This document shows, in pieces, positions 30,894 through 39,961 of a DNA stretch of 64,000 bases. The position numbers and the translations under genes were made by a program. The first letter of the stretch is position 1. Every line of letters begins with the position of its first letter. The DNA is taken from positions 1 through 64,000 of the forward strand of contig JABURQ010000051.1 in NCBI GenBank assembly GCA_014762625.1, written 5' to 3'. A model generated the notes under the pieces. The model was not told the origin of the DNA. It searched no databases and worked only from the letters and a program-made list of their open reading frames with translations. This DNA is from Planctomycetaceae bacterium (GTDB taxonomy: Bacteria > Planctomycetota > Planctomycetia > Planctomycetales > Planctomycetaceae).

Positions 30894-32360
30894 ATGAAAT
30901 TCCCCAGTTTGATCGTCCCCCTCGTCGTATTTTTCGGACTCGTCGTTCCCCTCGATGCCAAGCCGCCGAACATCGTCTGGATCGTGGCTGAGAATGTGAA
31001 GCTCGACTTCGAATGTTACGGTGCGAAGAACGTTCGGACGCCGAACGTCGATTCGCTCGCCGCCGAAGGGATCCGCTACACGCACGTCTTCTCGACCTCG
31101 CCCGTCTGTGCTCCGAGTCGGTCCTGCTTTATGACGGGGATGTACCAGACCACCACCGACATGCACAACATGCGATCGCATCGTGAGGACGATTATCGAC
31201 TCCCGCCGGGCGTTCGACCGATCACGCAGCGACTTCAGGATGCCGGTTACGCGACGGCGAACATCGTCAACATCGGCGACAAAGTGGTCGGAACGGGGAA
31301 GCTCGATCTCAACTTCGTCAACGAAGGAGAACTCTACAACACGCAGAGCTGGGAAGAACTGGTGCAGCAGGAGCCGTTCTTCGCGATGATCAACACGCCC
31401 GAAGTGGAATACGATATCTACGATCGGAAGACGTACATGCACGATCGGGTGAAATGGGTTGGCGAGGAATGGCATCCGAAAGTCGCCACTCCCGAAAATG
31501 TGACGCCGCCTCCTTACTATCCCGATCATCCGCTGGTTCGTGAAGAATGGGCTCGGTATCTGAATTCCGTCAGCGGAATCGATGTGCGTGTCGGCTGGAT
31601 CATCGAGCGATTGAAGAAAGATGAAGTCTGGGACGATACGGTCGTCATCTTCTTCGGTGACAACGGTCGCCTCGAAGCCCGCGGAATTCACTGGTGTTAC
31701 GACAGCGGCTTGCACGTTCCGTTGATCGTTCGTTGGCCGAAGAATTATCCCGCTCCGCCTCAGATCACGCCGGGAGCGGTGAGTGATGAAGTGGTCAGTC
31801 TCATGGATTTAACAGCGACGACGTTGCACATCGCCGGGATTGAGAAACCGCCGCTGATGCAGTCGCGCAACTTGTTGGGCGATCAGGCGGATTCTCCGCG
31901 TCGTTATGCCTTCAGCGCACGTGATCGGATCGACGAGACGGTGATGCGGATTCGCTCCGTGCGGGGGAAACGATATCACTATTTGCGAAATGACTTTCCC
32001 GAGCGAAGCTTTCTCTCTCTCAACCGGTACAAGGAAAAATGTTTCCCCGTCAAACCGCTGATGCGTGAGTTGATGGCCGCCGGGAAACTGACCGGACCGC
32101 CGGCGGACTTGATGCAACCGCGTCTGCCGAAAGAGCAACTGTTCGACACGGAAGCCGACCCGCACGAGATCGAGAATCTGGCGGAGTCGGACGATCCCGA
32201 GATTCAGAAAGTGCTGGCCGAGATGCGGGCGGCCCTCGACGTCTGGATTGTCGAGACGGGCGACCGCGGACAGACACTGGAACCGGCGGAAATCGTCGCT
32301 CCCTTCGAGAAGGAAATGCACGACTGGTTCGGCACGCCGGAATGGTACGGCAAAAGGTAA
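30894..32360 (+). CDS. Secreted sulfatase (type I, formylglycine-dependent)
   Basis: The 488-residue product has a signal peptide (residues 1-22) and the sulfatase core. The formylglycine site is C72-A-P-S-R (VCAPSRS), which needs a formylglycine-generating enzyme. FFGDNGRLEARG and a later GLHVPLIVRWP supply further active-site residues. The first metal-binding segment reads VAENVKLDFECYG, with Glu-Asn where most members have two acidic residues. The C-terminal subdomain follows (EQLFDTEADPHEIENLA). Planctomycetes carry many such enzymes for sulfated polysaccharides. The ATG at 30894 is chosen because it starts the signal peptide. Confidence 0.93.
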   Translation: MKFPSLIVPLVVFFGLVVPLDAKPPNIVWIVAENVKLDFECYGAKNVRTPNVDSLAAEGIRYTHVFSTSPVCAPSRSCFMTGMYQTTTDMHNMRSHREDDYRLPPGVRPITQRLQDAGYATANIVNIGDKVVGTGKLDLNFVNEGELYNTQSWEELVQQEPFFAMINTPEVEYDIYDRKTYMHDRVKWVGEEWHPKVATPENVTPPPYYPDHPLVREEWARYLNSVSGIDVRVGWIIERLKKDEVWDDTVVIFFGDNGRLEARGIHWCYDSGLHVPLIVRWPKNYPAPPQITPGAVSDEVVSLMDLTATTLHIAGIEKPPLMQSRNLLGDQADSPRRYAFSARDRIDETVMRIRSVRGKRYHYLRNDFPERSFLSLNRYKEKCFPVKPLMRELMAAGKLTGPPADLMQPRLPKEQLFDTEADPHEIENLAESDDPEIQKVLAEMRAALDVWIVETGDRGQTLEPAEIVAPFEKEMHDWFGTPEWYGKR

Positions 32361-32497
32361 ACAAACCAGTCGCGATTAACTTTTTCTGCTGCCCTGAACG
32401 ATAAAATCACGTCCGGATTGACTCCACCGCTCGAAAGAGAGCCCGATCTTCGCAGACCGAATATCGCGGGCAGCAATGCGGAAACTGATTTTCATGG

Positions 32498-32512
32498 GTT
32501 GAATTATTCAAC
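32498..32512. promoter_or_regulatory. Perfect palindrome upstream of the ligase operon (candidate operator)
   Basis: GTTGAAT-T-ATTCAAC is a perfect 15-base palindrome 13 bases before a candidate -35 box, a place that suits an activator or repressor site. Confidence 0.4.
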
Positions 32513-32525
32513 GGGCTGCTCACTC

Positions 32526-32554
32526 TTGCCGAAAATAAGAGCGCAGGATATTAA
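32526..32554 (+). promoter_or_regulatory. Possible promoter of the ligase operon
   Basis: TTGCCG (32526-32531) and TATTAA (32549-32554) are 17 bases apart, 33 bases before the first start codon. The match is moderate. Confidence 0.35.
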
Positions 32555-32587
32555 TACTGTGATATTTTCTGTACTCGGATTTCCCGG

Positions 32588-33310
32588 ATGGAAAGCCAGC
32601 TTCAATTCGAAATCGGACGACAACCCGATTTATTCACCTGCGGGCCGACCTGCTTACAGGCCGTTTATCGCTTTTTCAATTACGAAACCCAACTCCAGAA
32701 TGTCATTGACGAAACTCCGCGGTTGGAGAACGGCGGGACGTTAGCGGTTTCGCTGGCCTGCCATGCGTTGGAGCGAGGGTTTCGAGCGATGATCCACACC
32801 TGGAATCTGTTGGTATTTGACCCGACCTGGTTTCCCAGCGATCCAGCCGATTTGCGGGCAGCTTTGATCGAACAACAACAGCTCAAGCAAGATCCACGCA
32901 TCCAGCAGGCTTCTGAAGTTTACCTTCGTTTTCTAGAGCTAGGTGGGGAATTGCGGATGGACGATCTCAATTCCTCCCTGATTCGCAAATATCTGAAGAA
33001 GAATATTCCCATCCTCACTGGTTTGAGTGCGACTTACCTCTATCGAGAGCCTCGAGAATACGGTTTGGACTCGCACCCCGATCCCATCCGGGGAACTCCG
33101 CAAGGACACTTTGTGGTGCTGTGTGGGTATGACTCGACGCAGCGAAAGGTGCTCGTCGCCGATCCGTTACATCCGAATCCGCTCGCCAATCAGAATCAGA
33201 AATACCTGGTTGGTTTGGACAGCGTGATCTGTTCGATCATGTTGGGAATTGTAACTTACGACGCCAACCTCCTGATTCTGATTCCCCCGGATCGAGAAAT
33301 CACCTTCTGA
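32588..33310 (+). CDS. Cytoplasmic C39-like (papain-fold) peptidase
   Basis: The 240-residue product has the catalytic residues of the C39/papain-like fold: C18 in FTCGPTC followed by a helix (LQAVYRFF), H174 in GHFVVLCGYD and D192 in VLVADPL. There is no signal peptide, transmembrane domain or ABC ATPase, unlike bacteriocin-exporting C39 transporters, so it acts in the cytoplasm, as a peptidase, transpeptidase or amidase. It is the first gene of a four-gene operon; the RimK-like gene starts 13 bases after its stop. From memory, papain-like peptidases are typical neighbours of RimK-like ligases with the RLAN N-terminal domain. Confidence 0.8.
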   Translation: MESQLQFEIGRQPDLFTCGPTCLQAVYRFFNYETQLQNVIDETPRLENGGTLAVSLACHALERGFRAMIHTWNLLVFDPTWFPSDPADLRAALIEQQQLKQDPRIQQASEVYLRFLELGGELRMDDLNSSLIRKYLKKNIPILTGLSATYLYREPREYGLDSHPDPIRGTPQGHFVVLCGYDSTQRKVLVADPLHPNPLANQNQKYLVGLDSVICSIMLGIVTYDANLLILIPPDREITF

Positions 33311-33323
33311 AAGAACGTTGCCG

Positions 33324-34802
33324 ATGCCGATCATTATTGTCGCCAGTCAGCCGGAAGATTGGCCGTTTGATTTACCCGGAATCGATGTGATTGATGAGTG
33401 GACTTACATCACCTCGACCCGCTATTCCGAGTTACGACATACCCGAGTCATCAATCTCTCGAGATCGCTGAAATATCAGAGCGCCGGATATTACGTTTCT
33501 TTGCTGGCGGAAGCCCGAGGTCATAAGCCGTTACCCTCCATACTGACGCTACAGGATTTGAAGTCTCAGTCTCTGGTCAAATTGATTTCGGAAGAGCTTG
33601 ATGAGCTATTTCAAAAATCACTGAACCCGCTTCACTCCGACGAATTTACCCTCTCAATCTACTTTGGGAGAAACATGACGACGCGCTACGACCGGTTGTG
33701 TCGGCAATTATTCAATTTGTTTCCGGCGCCCCTCTTGCGAGTCAGGTTTTCCAAGACGAAACAGAAATGGAACCTCCGCAGTGTCAAAGCACTCTCAGGA
33801 GGCGAGGTGCCGGAATCTCATCGCAGTTTCGTTGCGGAAGCCGCCGCGCGCCATTTCGCCAGTCGCTCAACTCCTCGCCCTAAAACCAATCGCTATCGCT
33901 ACGATATGGCGATTCTCTGGAATCCCGAGGAGCAGGAAAACGCCCCTTCGAACGAGCAGGCCTTGTCACGATTCTGTAAAGCGGCCGGAAAACTGGGGAT
34001 TTTCGCAGAACTGATCTCTCGCGATGACTATGGCTCCCTGATGGAGTACGACGCTTTGTTCATACGGGAAACGACCTCAATGAACGATCATACCTATCGT
34101 TTCTCCCGCAAAGCCGCCAATGAAGGACTCGTCGTTATCGACGACCCGCAATCGATCGCTCGCTGCACGAATAAAGTCTTTCTGGCAGAACTCCTCCAGC
34201 GCAATCACATTAAAGTTCCTAAGACCGTCGTCCTGCACCGAGAAACACTTTCTTCGCTCGAAGGAGCCCTGGGGTTTCCCTGCGTGCTCAAAAAACCGGA
34301 CAGTTCCTTCTCGGTGGGGGTCGTCAAGGTTCACTCCCTGGACGAATTGAAGTGTCAGGCGGCAGAATTCCTCGGGGAATCCGAGCTTCTCGTGGCCCAG
34401 GAATTTCTACCGACGGAATTTGACTGGCGAATTACGCTCTTGGATGGAAAGCCTTTGTTTGCCTGTAAATATTTTATGGCTCCGGGGCATTGGCAGATCA
34501 TCCAACAGGAAAAACACGGTCGAGGCCGATACGGCAAGAGTGAAACGTTGCCTGTCGAATTGGTTCCCCGGAAAGCGATCAGGCTTGCCACCAAAGCCGC
34601 TCAACTTATCGGCAACGGTCTGTACGGAGTGGACGTCAAACAGTCCGCCGGGGAGTTTTACATTATTGAAGTCAACGATAATCCGAACATCGATTCCGGT
34701 GTCGAGGATGCCGTTCTGCGGGACGAGCTGTATGAAAAAATCATGCAGGTGTTCCTGACGAGGATCGAGCGACAGAAGTCCGCCTACGAGGTCGGAGCAT
34801 GA
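33324..34802 (+). CDS. RimK-like ATP-grasp ligase with RLAN-type N-terminal domain
   Basis: The 492-residue product has an N-terminal alpha/beta domain (about 1-165, beginning PIIIVASQPEDWPF) that resembles the RimK-like ATP-grasp N-terminal (RLAN) domain, then a pre-ATP-grasp region and an ATP-grasp ligase (about 275-485). ATP-grasp features are NKVFLAELLQRNHIKVP, the phosphate-binding GFPCVLKKPDSSFSVGV, the adenine-side LLVAQEFL and the Mg-binding IEVNDNPNID. Such enzymes form an amide between a carboxylate and an amino group, as RimK adds glutamates to ribosomal protein S6. The stop overlaps the next start (ATGA), indicating translational coupling. An in-frame TTG at 33318 is an alternative start. 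Confidence 0.85.
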   Translation: MPIIIVASQPEDWPFDLPGIDVIDEWTYITSTRYSELRHTRVINLSRSLKYQSAGYYVSLLAEARGHKPLPSILTLQDLKSQSLVKLISEELDELFQKSLNPLHSDEFTLSIYFGRNMTTRYDRLCRQLFNLFPAPLLRVRFSKTKQKWNLRSVKALSGGEVPESHRSFVAEAAARHFASRSTPRPKTNRYRYDMAILWNPEEQENAPSNEQALSRFCKAAGKLGIFAELISRDDYGSLMEYDALFIRETTSMNDHTYRFSRKAANEGLVVIDDPQSIARCTNKVFLAELLQRNHIKVPKTVVLHRETLSSLEGALGFPCVLKKPDSSFSVGVVKVHSLDELKCQAAEFLGESELLVAQEFLPTEFDWRITLLDGKPLFACKYFMAPGHWQIIQQEKHGRGRYGKSETLPVELVPRKAIRLATKAAQLIGNGLYGVDVKQSAGEFYIIEVNDNPNIDSGVEDAVLRDELYEKIMQVFLTRIERQKSAYEVGA

Positions 34803-36040
34803 ACCAGTCTCCTTATCCTCTCTGGGAAGCGTACGGCGTGGAATTGGAATACATGATCGTGGATTCCGAGAGTTTCAATGTCCGCCCGATTTGCGATGAG
34901 TTGTTGAAGTCGGTCGCGGGACGCTACGTGTCGGACGTCGAACGTGGTGCCCTGGCCTGGTCGAACGAACTGGCATTGCATGTGGTGGAAATCAAAACCA
35001 ACGGTCCTGTTGCTTCTTTGGCAGGACTGGCCAAGAAGTTTCAACAGGAAGTCCTGGAAATCGAGTCCCGGTTGAAACCTCTGGGAGCGTGCCTGTTGCC
35101 GACGGCCATGCATCCCTGGATGAATCCGGATCGAGAAATGCGGTTGTGGCCTCACGACTACAGTCCGATTTACGAGGCGTATGATCGAATTTTCGATTGT
35201 CGGGGGCATGGCTGGGCCAACCTGCAATCGGCGCACCTGAACTACTCTTTTGCGAACGATCGTGAGTTCGCCAGTCTCCATGCGGCGATCAGACTCGTTC
35301 TGCCTCTGTTGCCGACGCTTGCTGCGAGCTCTCCCGTCTGCGACGGACGGTTGACGGGGTTGGCGGACACGCGCCTCGATGTGTACCGAAAGAACGCGAG
35401 GAGAATTCCCGAAGTGGCGGGGTTTGTGATTCCGGAAACCGTTTCTTCCCGAGCGGAGTACGAAGAGAAGATCTTTGCCCCCATGTATCGGGCGATTGCT
35501 CCTTACGACCCCGATCATTTGTTGCAGGACGAATTTCTGAACTCTCGGGGAGCCATTGCCCGCTTTGAAAGAGGCAGCATCGAAATTCGACTTTTGGATG
35601 TGCAGGAATGTCCCGCCAACGACCTGGCGATTGCGGAGGTTGTCACCACACTCTTAAAAGAATTAACGGAAGCCCGTTGGTCCTCTCTTTCGGATCAGCA
35701 GTCAATCCCGGTAGCGACTCTGGTAGACGTCTTGAGCAGGAGCACAGAACTCGCCGAAGAGTCCGTGATCAGCGAGACTCAGTTTCTCCGGATCTTCGGT
35801 CTTCAAGATGCGCGCCTCTCTGCCCGGGAATTCTGGCAGCGGATTATTCCTCAACTGGAACTTACTTCCGAAACACAGATGCGCATACAACGAATTCTGG
35901 AGTTAGGAACACTTTCGACCCGCCTGAAACAGAGCGTTTCAGAAACTCCCGTGCATCAGGAACTTTTGCAGGTCTATCGTCAGTTAGCAGAGTGTCTGCG
36001 AACGGGAGCAACATACGTGCCCGAGCGAGACATTCGATGA
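34799..36040 (+). CDS. Glutamate-cysteine ligase family 2 (GCS2)-type carboxylate-amine ligase
   Basis: The 413-residue product has the GCS2 signature GVELEYMIVD (residues 14-23), the central HLNYSF segment, and FERGSIEIRLLDVQECP near 265. GCS2 enzymes use ATP to make a gamma-glutamyl or similar amide. The amine and acid used here are not known; glutathione synthesis is unlikely because no glutathione synthetase accompanies it and the partner is RimK-like. It overlaps the RimK-like gene by four bases upstream and the amidohydrolase gene by four bases downstream, so the three are strictly coupled. Confidence 0.85.
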   Translation: MNQSPYPLWEAYGVELEYMIVDSESFNVRPICDELLKSVAGRYVSDVERGALAWSNELALHVVEIKTNGPVASLAGLAKKFQQEVLEIESRLKPLGACLLPTAMHPWMNPDREMRLWPHDYSPIYEAYDRIFDCRGHGWANLQSAHLNYSFANDREFASLHAAIRLVLPLLPTLAASSPVCDGRLTGLADTRLDVYRKNARRIPEVAGFVIPETVSSRAEYEEKIFAPMYRAIAPYDPDHLLQDEFLNSRGAIARFERGSIEIRLLDVQECPANDLAIAEVVTTLLKELTEARWSSLSDQQSIPVATLVDVLSRSTELAEESVISETQFLRIFGLQDARLSAREFWQRIIPQLELTSETQMRIQRILELGTLSTRLKQSVSETPVHQELLQVYRQLAECLRTGATYVPERDIR

Positions 36041-36765
36041 CATGGAAGTTGATTGTCACTTGTGAGCACGGCGGTCACAAAATTCCGCGACAATATTTTT
36101 CCCTGTTTCGATCGGCTCGTGAAACTCTCCCGACTCACCGTGGTTGGGACGCGGGGGCACTGCCGTTAGCACGCCGAATTTCAGAGTGCTTCAACGCTCC
36201 TCTGATACTTTCAACGACTTCGCGATTACTGGTCGATCTGAACCGGTCCGTCGGGCATCCGAGACTGTTTTCCGAATGGAGCCGGAAGCTGTCCCAACCG
36301 GCTCGAGATCAGGTTCTCGAAAATTTCTATCATCCTTTTCGCGATGAAGTGATTCAGACCATCCAGTCATTAATGTCAAAAAGGCAGAAGGTTCTCCATC
36401 TCTCCGTCCATACATTCACCCCCGAACTGGCCGGAAAACATCGGAAAACCGATGTCGGATTACTCTACGATCCTCGCCGACTGTCGGAAAAACAATTCGC
36501 ACGCCTCTGGAAGTCCTCCCTCCAGAAAGTGCTTCCTCGCACGATGTGCGTGCATTGCAACCAGCCCTATCAGGGAGTCTCCGACGGGTTCACGACATCG
36601 TTGCGTCGACAGTTCGACAGCGAGAACTATCTGGGGATTGAACTGGAGATCTCTCAGAAGTGGCTTACGGAGAATCAGCATTTCCCCAGTCGGCTCGAAC
36701 AACAGATCGTCGAGAGCTTGAGCGCTGCCTGGACATCATTCAAAACCATCGGCAGCCACGGATGA
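36037..36765 (+). CDS. N-formylglutamate amidohydrolase-like enzyme
   Basis: The 242-residue product has the FGase family pattern: VTCEHGGHKIP at the N-terminus, HRGWDAGA near 34, LLVDLNRS near 69 and HLSVHTFTPEL near 120, with His and Glu residues placed for zinc. Family members hydrolyse N-formyl or other N-acyl groups from glutamate or related amino acids. There are no histidine-degradation (hut) genes here, so a role in trimming or deprotecting the product of the two upstream ligases is inferred. The ATG at 36037 overlaps the GCS2 stop (ATGA). Confidence 0.82.
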   Translation: MTWKLIVTCEHGGHKIPRQYFSLFRSARETLPTHRGWDAGALPLARRISECFNAPLILSTTSRLLVDLNRSVGHPRLFSEWSRKLSQPARDQVLENFYHPFRDEVIQTIQSLMSKRQKVLHLSVHTFTPELAGKHRKTDVGLLYDPRRLSEKQFARLWKSSLQKVLPRTMCVHCNQPYQGVSDGFTTSLRRQFDSENYLGIELEISQKWLTENQHFPSRLEQQIVESLSAAWTSFKTIGSHG

Positions 36766-37065
36766 GCTCTGTTGTCCATAATCCATGTCGGCAAAATTCC
36801 TGAAAATTTTAATGAGACGAGGGTTTGGAATATTGACTCTTGTTTCGGAATATCAGGACAATAGATTCACTCCGAACCACCTGCTTACCGGACCGCTCCC
36901 ACCTCTCCGCCCGCCTGAGAATCAAGAGCTTCAGCGACCCTTAGCGATTTCGTTGTTTGCTTGATCTTTCTTTTTTCTGGTTCTGATATCGGTTGGAGGC
37001 GATGCCTCTCACGACCAACCGGCGATCGGGATCCTCTCAATCATGAGAACTGGAGAATTTCCAAA
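36766..37065 (+). promoter_or_regulatory. Intergenic region with possible promoter of the PPC-protein gene
   Basis: This 300-base gap holds TTGACT (36833-36838) and GACAAT (36857-36862) 18 bases apart, implying a leader of nearly 200 bases. I see no terminator hairpin for the ligase operon and no riboswitch-like structure. Confidence 0.35.
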
Positions 37066-39516
37066 ATGCGCGTCTCCTCCGCTGCCCGGATTCTGTTTTG
37101 TCTGTCTGCAAATTTTTTGCTTTGTCTGCCTGCGATGGCGGCGTCTCCTCGGCTTTCGAGCATTACGCCTCGAGGAATTCAACGGGGAGCCGAACATACG
37201 ATTCAATTTAACGGATCGAGCCTCGAAGATATCGAGGAGATCTTGTTCTATGAACCGGCAGGATTTACGGTCTCCAAAATCGAGCCGAACGGCAATAACC
37301 CAAAAGTTACGCTCAGCGTCGCTCCGGATTGCCGGTTGGGTGAGTATGTCGCTCAGGTCCGCACAAAAACCGGCCTCTCGGACTATCGGACCTTCTACGT
37401 CGAAGGGCTTCCGGCAGTGGCGGAAGCCGAACCAAACAGTGAATATGGCAACCCTCAACCAATCCCACTCAATGTGGTGGTCGGGGGTAATATTTCCAAT
37501 GAAGACGTTGATTATTTCGTTGTGGACGCGAAGCAGGGAGAACGCATTTCCGTCGAAGTGGTCGCTATGAGGTTGGGGACCGCTCTGTTCGATCCCTATG
37601 TGGCGATTCTGGACAGCAAACGATTTGAACTGTCTGCGAATGATGATACGGCACTCGCCTTGCAGGATGCCTACGCGTCGGTCATCGCTCCCGAAGACGG
37701 AAAGTATATCATTGAGGTCCGCGATAGTTCTTACGGGGCCGGCAGCAATTATCGTCTGCACGTCGGAACCTTCCCTCGACCAGCAATAGTCTACCCGGCG
37801 GGTGGAAAGCTCGGCGAAGAAACAGACGTCCAATTCCTGGGGCTGCCGGGTGGTCAACTAGCGACCAGGATTCAGCTCCCCTCTGTACCGGAAGCCGACT
37901 TCTCGGTCTTTGCGACTGATGCCGGAGGCGTCTCGCCCACAGGCAATCCCTTTCGACTCTTCGAACACGGTAATGCGTTCGAGCAGGAGCCGAACGACCA
38001 ATTCTCTCAGGCGACCCCGATGCAGCTCCCCTTAGCCTTCAACGGGGTGATCGATCGACCGGGAGACGTTGATTTCCTGAAGTTCACCGCTCAAAAAGGG
38101 CAGGTCTACGAAATCGAGTGTTTTGCTCGCCGCATTCGCTCCGGTTTGGATCCCGTCATGACACTTCACAACGCCTCAGGGGGCGCTCTTGTTGGAAATG
38201 ACGACTCCCGAGGGCCAGACAGCTACTTTCGTTTCAGTTTTCCTGAAGATGGAGAATATGTGTTGCAGATCGCCGATCATCTCGGCGGTGGAAGTCCGGA
38301 TTTTGTTTATCGGATCGAGTTTCATCCGGTCCGTCCCGCTTTGACCCTGAGTATTCCCCGCGTCGAGCAATATGGTCAGTACCGCCAGCAAATCTATGTT
38401 CCCCGCGGTGGACGATTTGGGGCCATCTTCAATTTCACTCGCACTGATTTTGGTGGGGAACTGATTCTGGACGGACACGATTTGCCGGCGGGAATCAATA
38501 TGGTCTGCGAGAACTTACCCGCCAATCAGACACAACTGCCGGTTGTTTTTGAAGTCGCCGCTGATGCTCCGTTATCGGGCAAGCTGGTTGATCTGACCGC
38601 CCGCCACATCGATCCCAATCAAAATATTCGAGGGGGATTCCGGAATCGGGCGGATTTCATCATCGGTCCACCGGGCCAATCGTTATATCGCTGGAGGGAT
38701 GTGGATCGCGTCGCTGTCGCGGTGGTTGATGAAATCCCGTTTTCGATTGAGATCGTCGAACCGAAAGCACCGCTCGTTCGTGACGGAGCCATGCAACTGA
38801 AAATTGTTGCCCACAAGAAAGAAGGCTGGGACGAACAGATCAACGTACAACTTCCCTTTCGCCCTCCGGGAGTCGGAGCGACCAGTTCCGTCAATATCCC
38901 CAAAGGTCAGAATGAGGCCTACTATCCCATGAACGCGAACGGTGGTGTGGAGATCAAGACCTGGCGAATCTTCGCTTTAGGAACATCGGGAGGGATGTGG
39001 GGCGCTTCGCAACTCGCGAAGCTGGAGATCAATGATCCCTTTGCTCGGTTTGAAGTTCAGCGGGGATCCTGTGAGCAAGGCCAATCAACACAAATCCTCT
39101 GCAAGATCAACCATCTTCATCCCTTTGAGGGAACCGCGACGGCAACTCTCCTGGGGCTTCCTCACATGGTGACGGCTGAGCCGGTGCAGTTTACCAAAGA
39201 GACTGCAGAGTTGGTGTTCAATGTGAAAACGGCCAAGGAAAGTCCGGTCGGCAAGCACAATGTGTACTGTCAACTGGTCGTCCCTCACAACGGCGAGTCG
39301 GTCGTGAGCACGGCAGGTGGGACACAATTACAGATCGATGCTCCCCTGTCGGTCCCCGTGGCACAAGTTCAACCCACTCCCATGCCGCAAGCAGCCACAC
39401 CACAACCGGCACCGATGCCCACCGCGGCTCCTCCCAAACCTCTCTCGCCTCTCGAAAAACTGCGTTTGGCCGCCAAACAGCGTCAGGATAAAGAGCAGTC
39501 CGGAGGAGTACAGTAA
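37066..39516 (+). CDS. Large secreted protein with two pre-peptidase C-terminal (PPC) domains
   Basis: The 816-residue product has a signal peptide (residues 1-25, ending LPAMAAS) and an N-terminal Ig-like IPT/TIG-type domain (about 28-113, starting LSSITPRGIQRGAEHTIQF). Two PPC-type beta domains follow at about 120-240 and 305-420, each opening with an EPN motif (AEPNSE, EQEPNDQ) and containing DVDYF or DVDFL and a GEYVLQI-type strand. More beta-rich domains and a Pro/Ala/Gln-rich tail follow. PPC domains usually accompany secreted hydrolases, but no catalytic domain is seen here. It is a typical planctomycete exported protein; a role in binding or surface structure is inferred. Confidence 0.82.
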   Translation: MRVSSAARILFCLSANFLLCLPAMAASPRLSSITPRGIQRGAEHTIQFNGSSLEDIEEILFYEPAGFTVSKIEPNGNNPKVTLSVAPDCRLGEYVAQVRTKTGLSDYRTFYVEGLPAVAEAEPNSEYGNPQPIPLNVVVGGNISNEDVDYFVVDAKQGERISVEVVAMRLGTALFDPYVAILDSKRFELSANDDTALALQDAYASVIAPEDGKYIIEVRDSSYGAGSNYRLHVGTFPRPAIVYPAGGKLGEETDVQFLGLPGGQLATRIQLPSVPEADFSVFATDAGGVSPTGNPFRLFEHGNAFEQEPNDQFSQATPMQLPLAFNGVIDRPGDVDFLKFTAQKGQVYEIECFARRIRSGLDPVMTLHNASGGALVGNDDSRGPDSYFRFSFPEDGEYVLQIADHLGGGSPDFVYRIEFHPVRPALTLSIPRVEQYGQYRQQIYVPRGGRFGAIFNFTRTDFGGELILDGHDLPAGINMVCENLPANQTQLPVVFEVAADAPLSGKLVDLTARHIDPNQNIRGGFRNRADFIIGPPGQSLYRWRDVDRVAVAVVDEIPFSIEIVEPKAPLVRDGAMQLKIVAHKKEGWDEQINVQLPFRPPGVGATSSVNIPKGQNEAYYPMNANGGVEIKTWRIFALGTSGGMWGASQLAKLEINDPFARFEVQRGSCEQGQSTQILCKINHLHPFEGTATATLLGLPHMVTAEPVQFTKETAELVFNVKTAKESPVGKHNVYCQLVVPHNGESVVSTAGGTQLQIDAPLSVPVAQVQPTPMPQAATPQPAPMPTAAPPKPLSPLEKLRLAAKQRQDKEQSGGVQ

Positions 39517-39961
39517 GCGTTGCGCGAGGTCGTCTCCTCCTGCAGACTGAAAACCATGACAGAGTTTCGCTATTTCGCACCACATCGCTGATTGAGTCCG
39601 CTTATAGAGGGCCAAAAACACCCTCATCGAGAAATCCCGAGGGAGTTTCCCGCGTGTCCTGAGAGAACTTTTCAAAAATATCGGAAAAATCCCGACCGAT
39701 CCCTTAGTGTGACCTAAGTTTAGACAACACCATGCTTGAGTCGTTCGGGGTGGCGAGGTTCGGGTCGTTCGATCGACCGCTGGAGACGTCGCACATCACC
39801 TTCCGGTCTAAGACCTGAACGTTGCCCCCCGGACACTCAGCACGGTTTTCACGCCCAAAATGTGAATTTTTATCAGGCTCCTGGGCATTTTTCCGAGATC
39901 CACAGTTGAGACGACTGCGTTATCGTGTGTGAATGCATTTCACAACACCGGGAGCCCCGTC
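39517..39961. other. Intergenic region
   Basis: A 445-base gap between two plus-strand genes for exported proteins. A weak stem (CCCTC/GAGGG) with A/T-rich flank lies at about 39618-39645, and a short inverted repeat CTTAG-6-CTAAG at about 39703-39718. I see no gene and no convincing promoter. Confidence 0.4.

Noticed and set aside
32588-33310. Bacteriocin-processing C39 transporter
   Set aside because: There is no membrane or ATPase domain, no precursor peptide gene with a double-Gly leader nearby, and no signal peptide.
34799-36765. Glutathione synthesis or histidine degradation genes
   Set aside because: GCS2-type and FGase-like genes alone could suggest these, but no glutathione synthetase or hut genes are present and the coupling to a RimK-like ligase points elsewhere.
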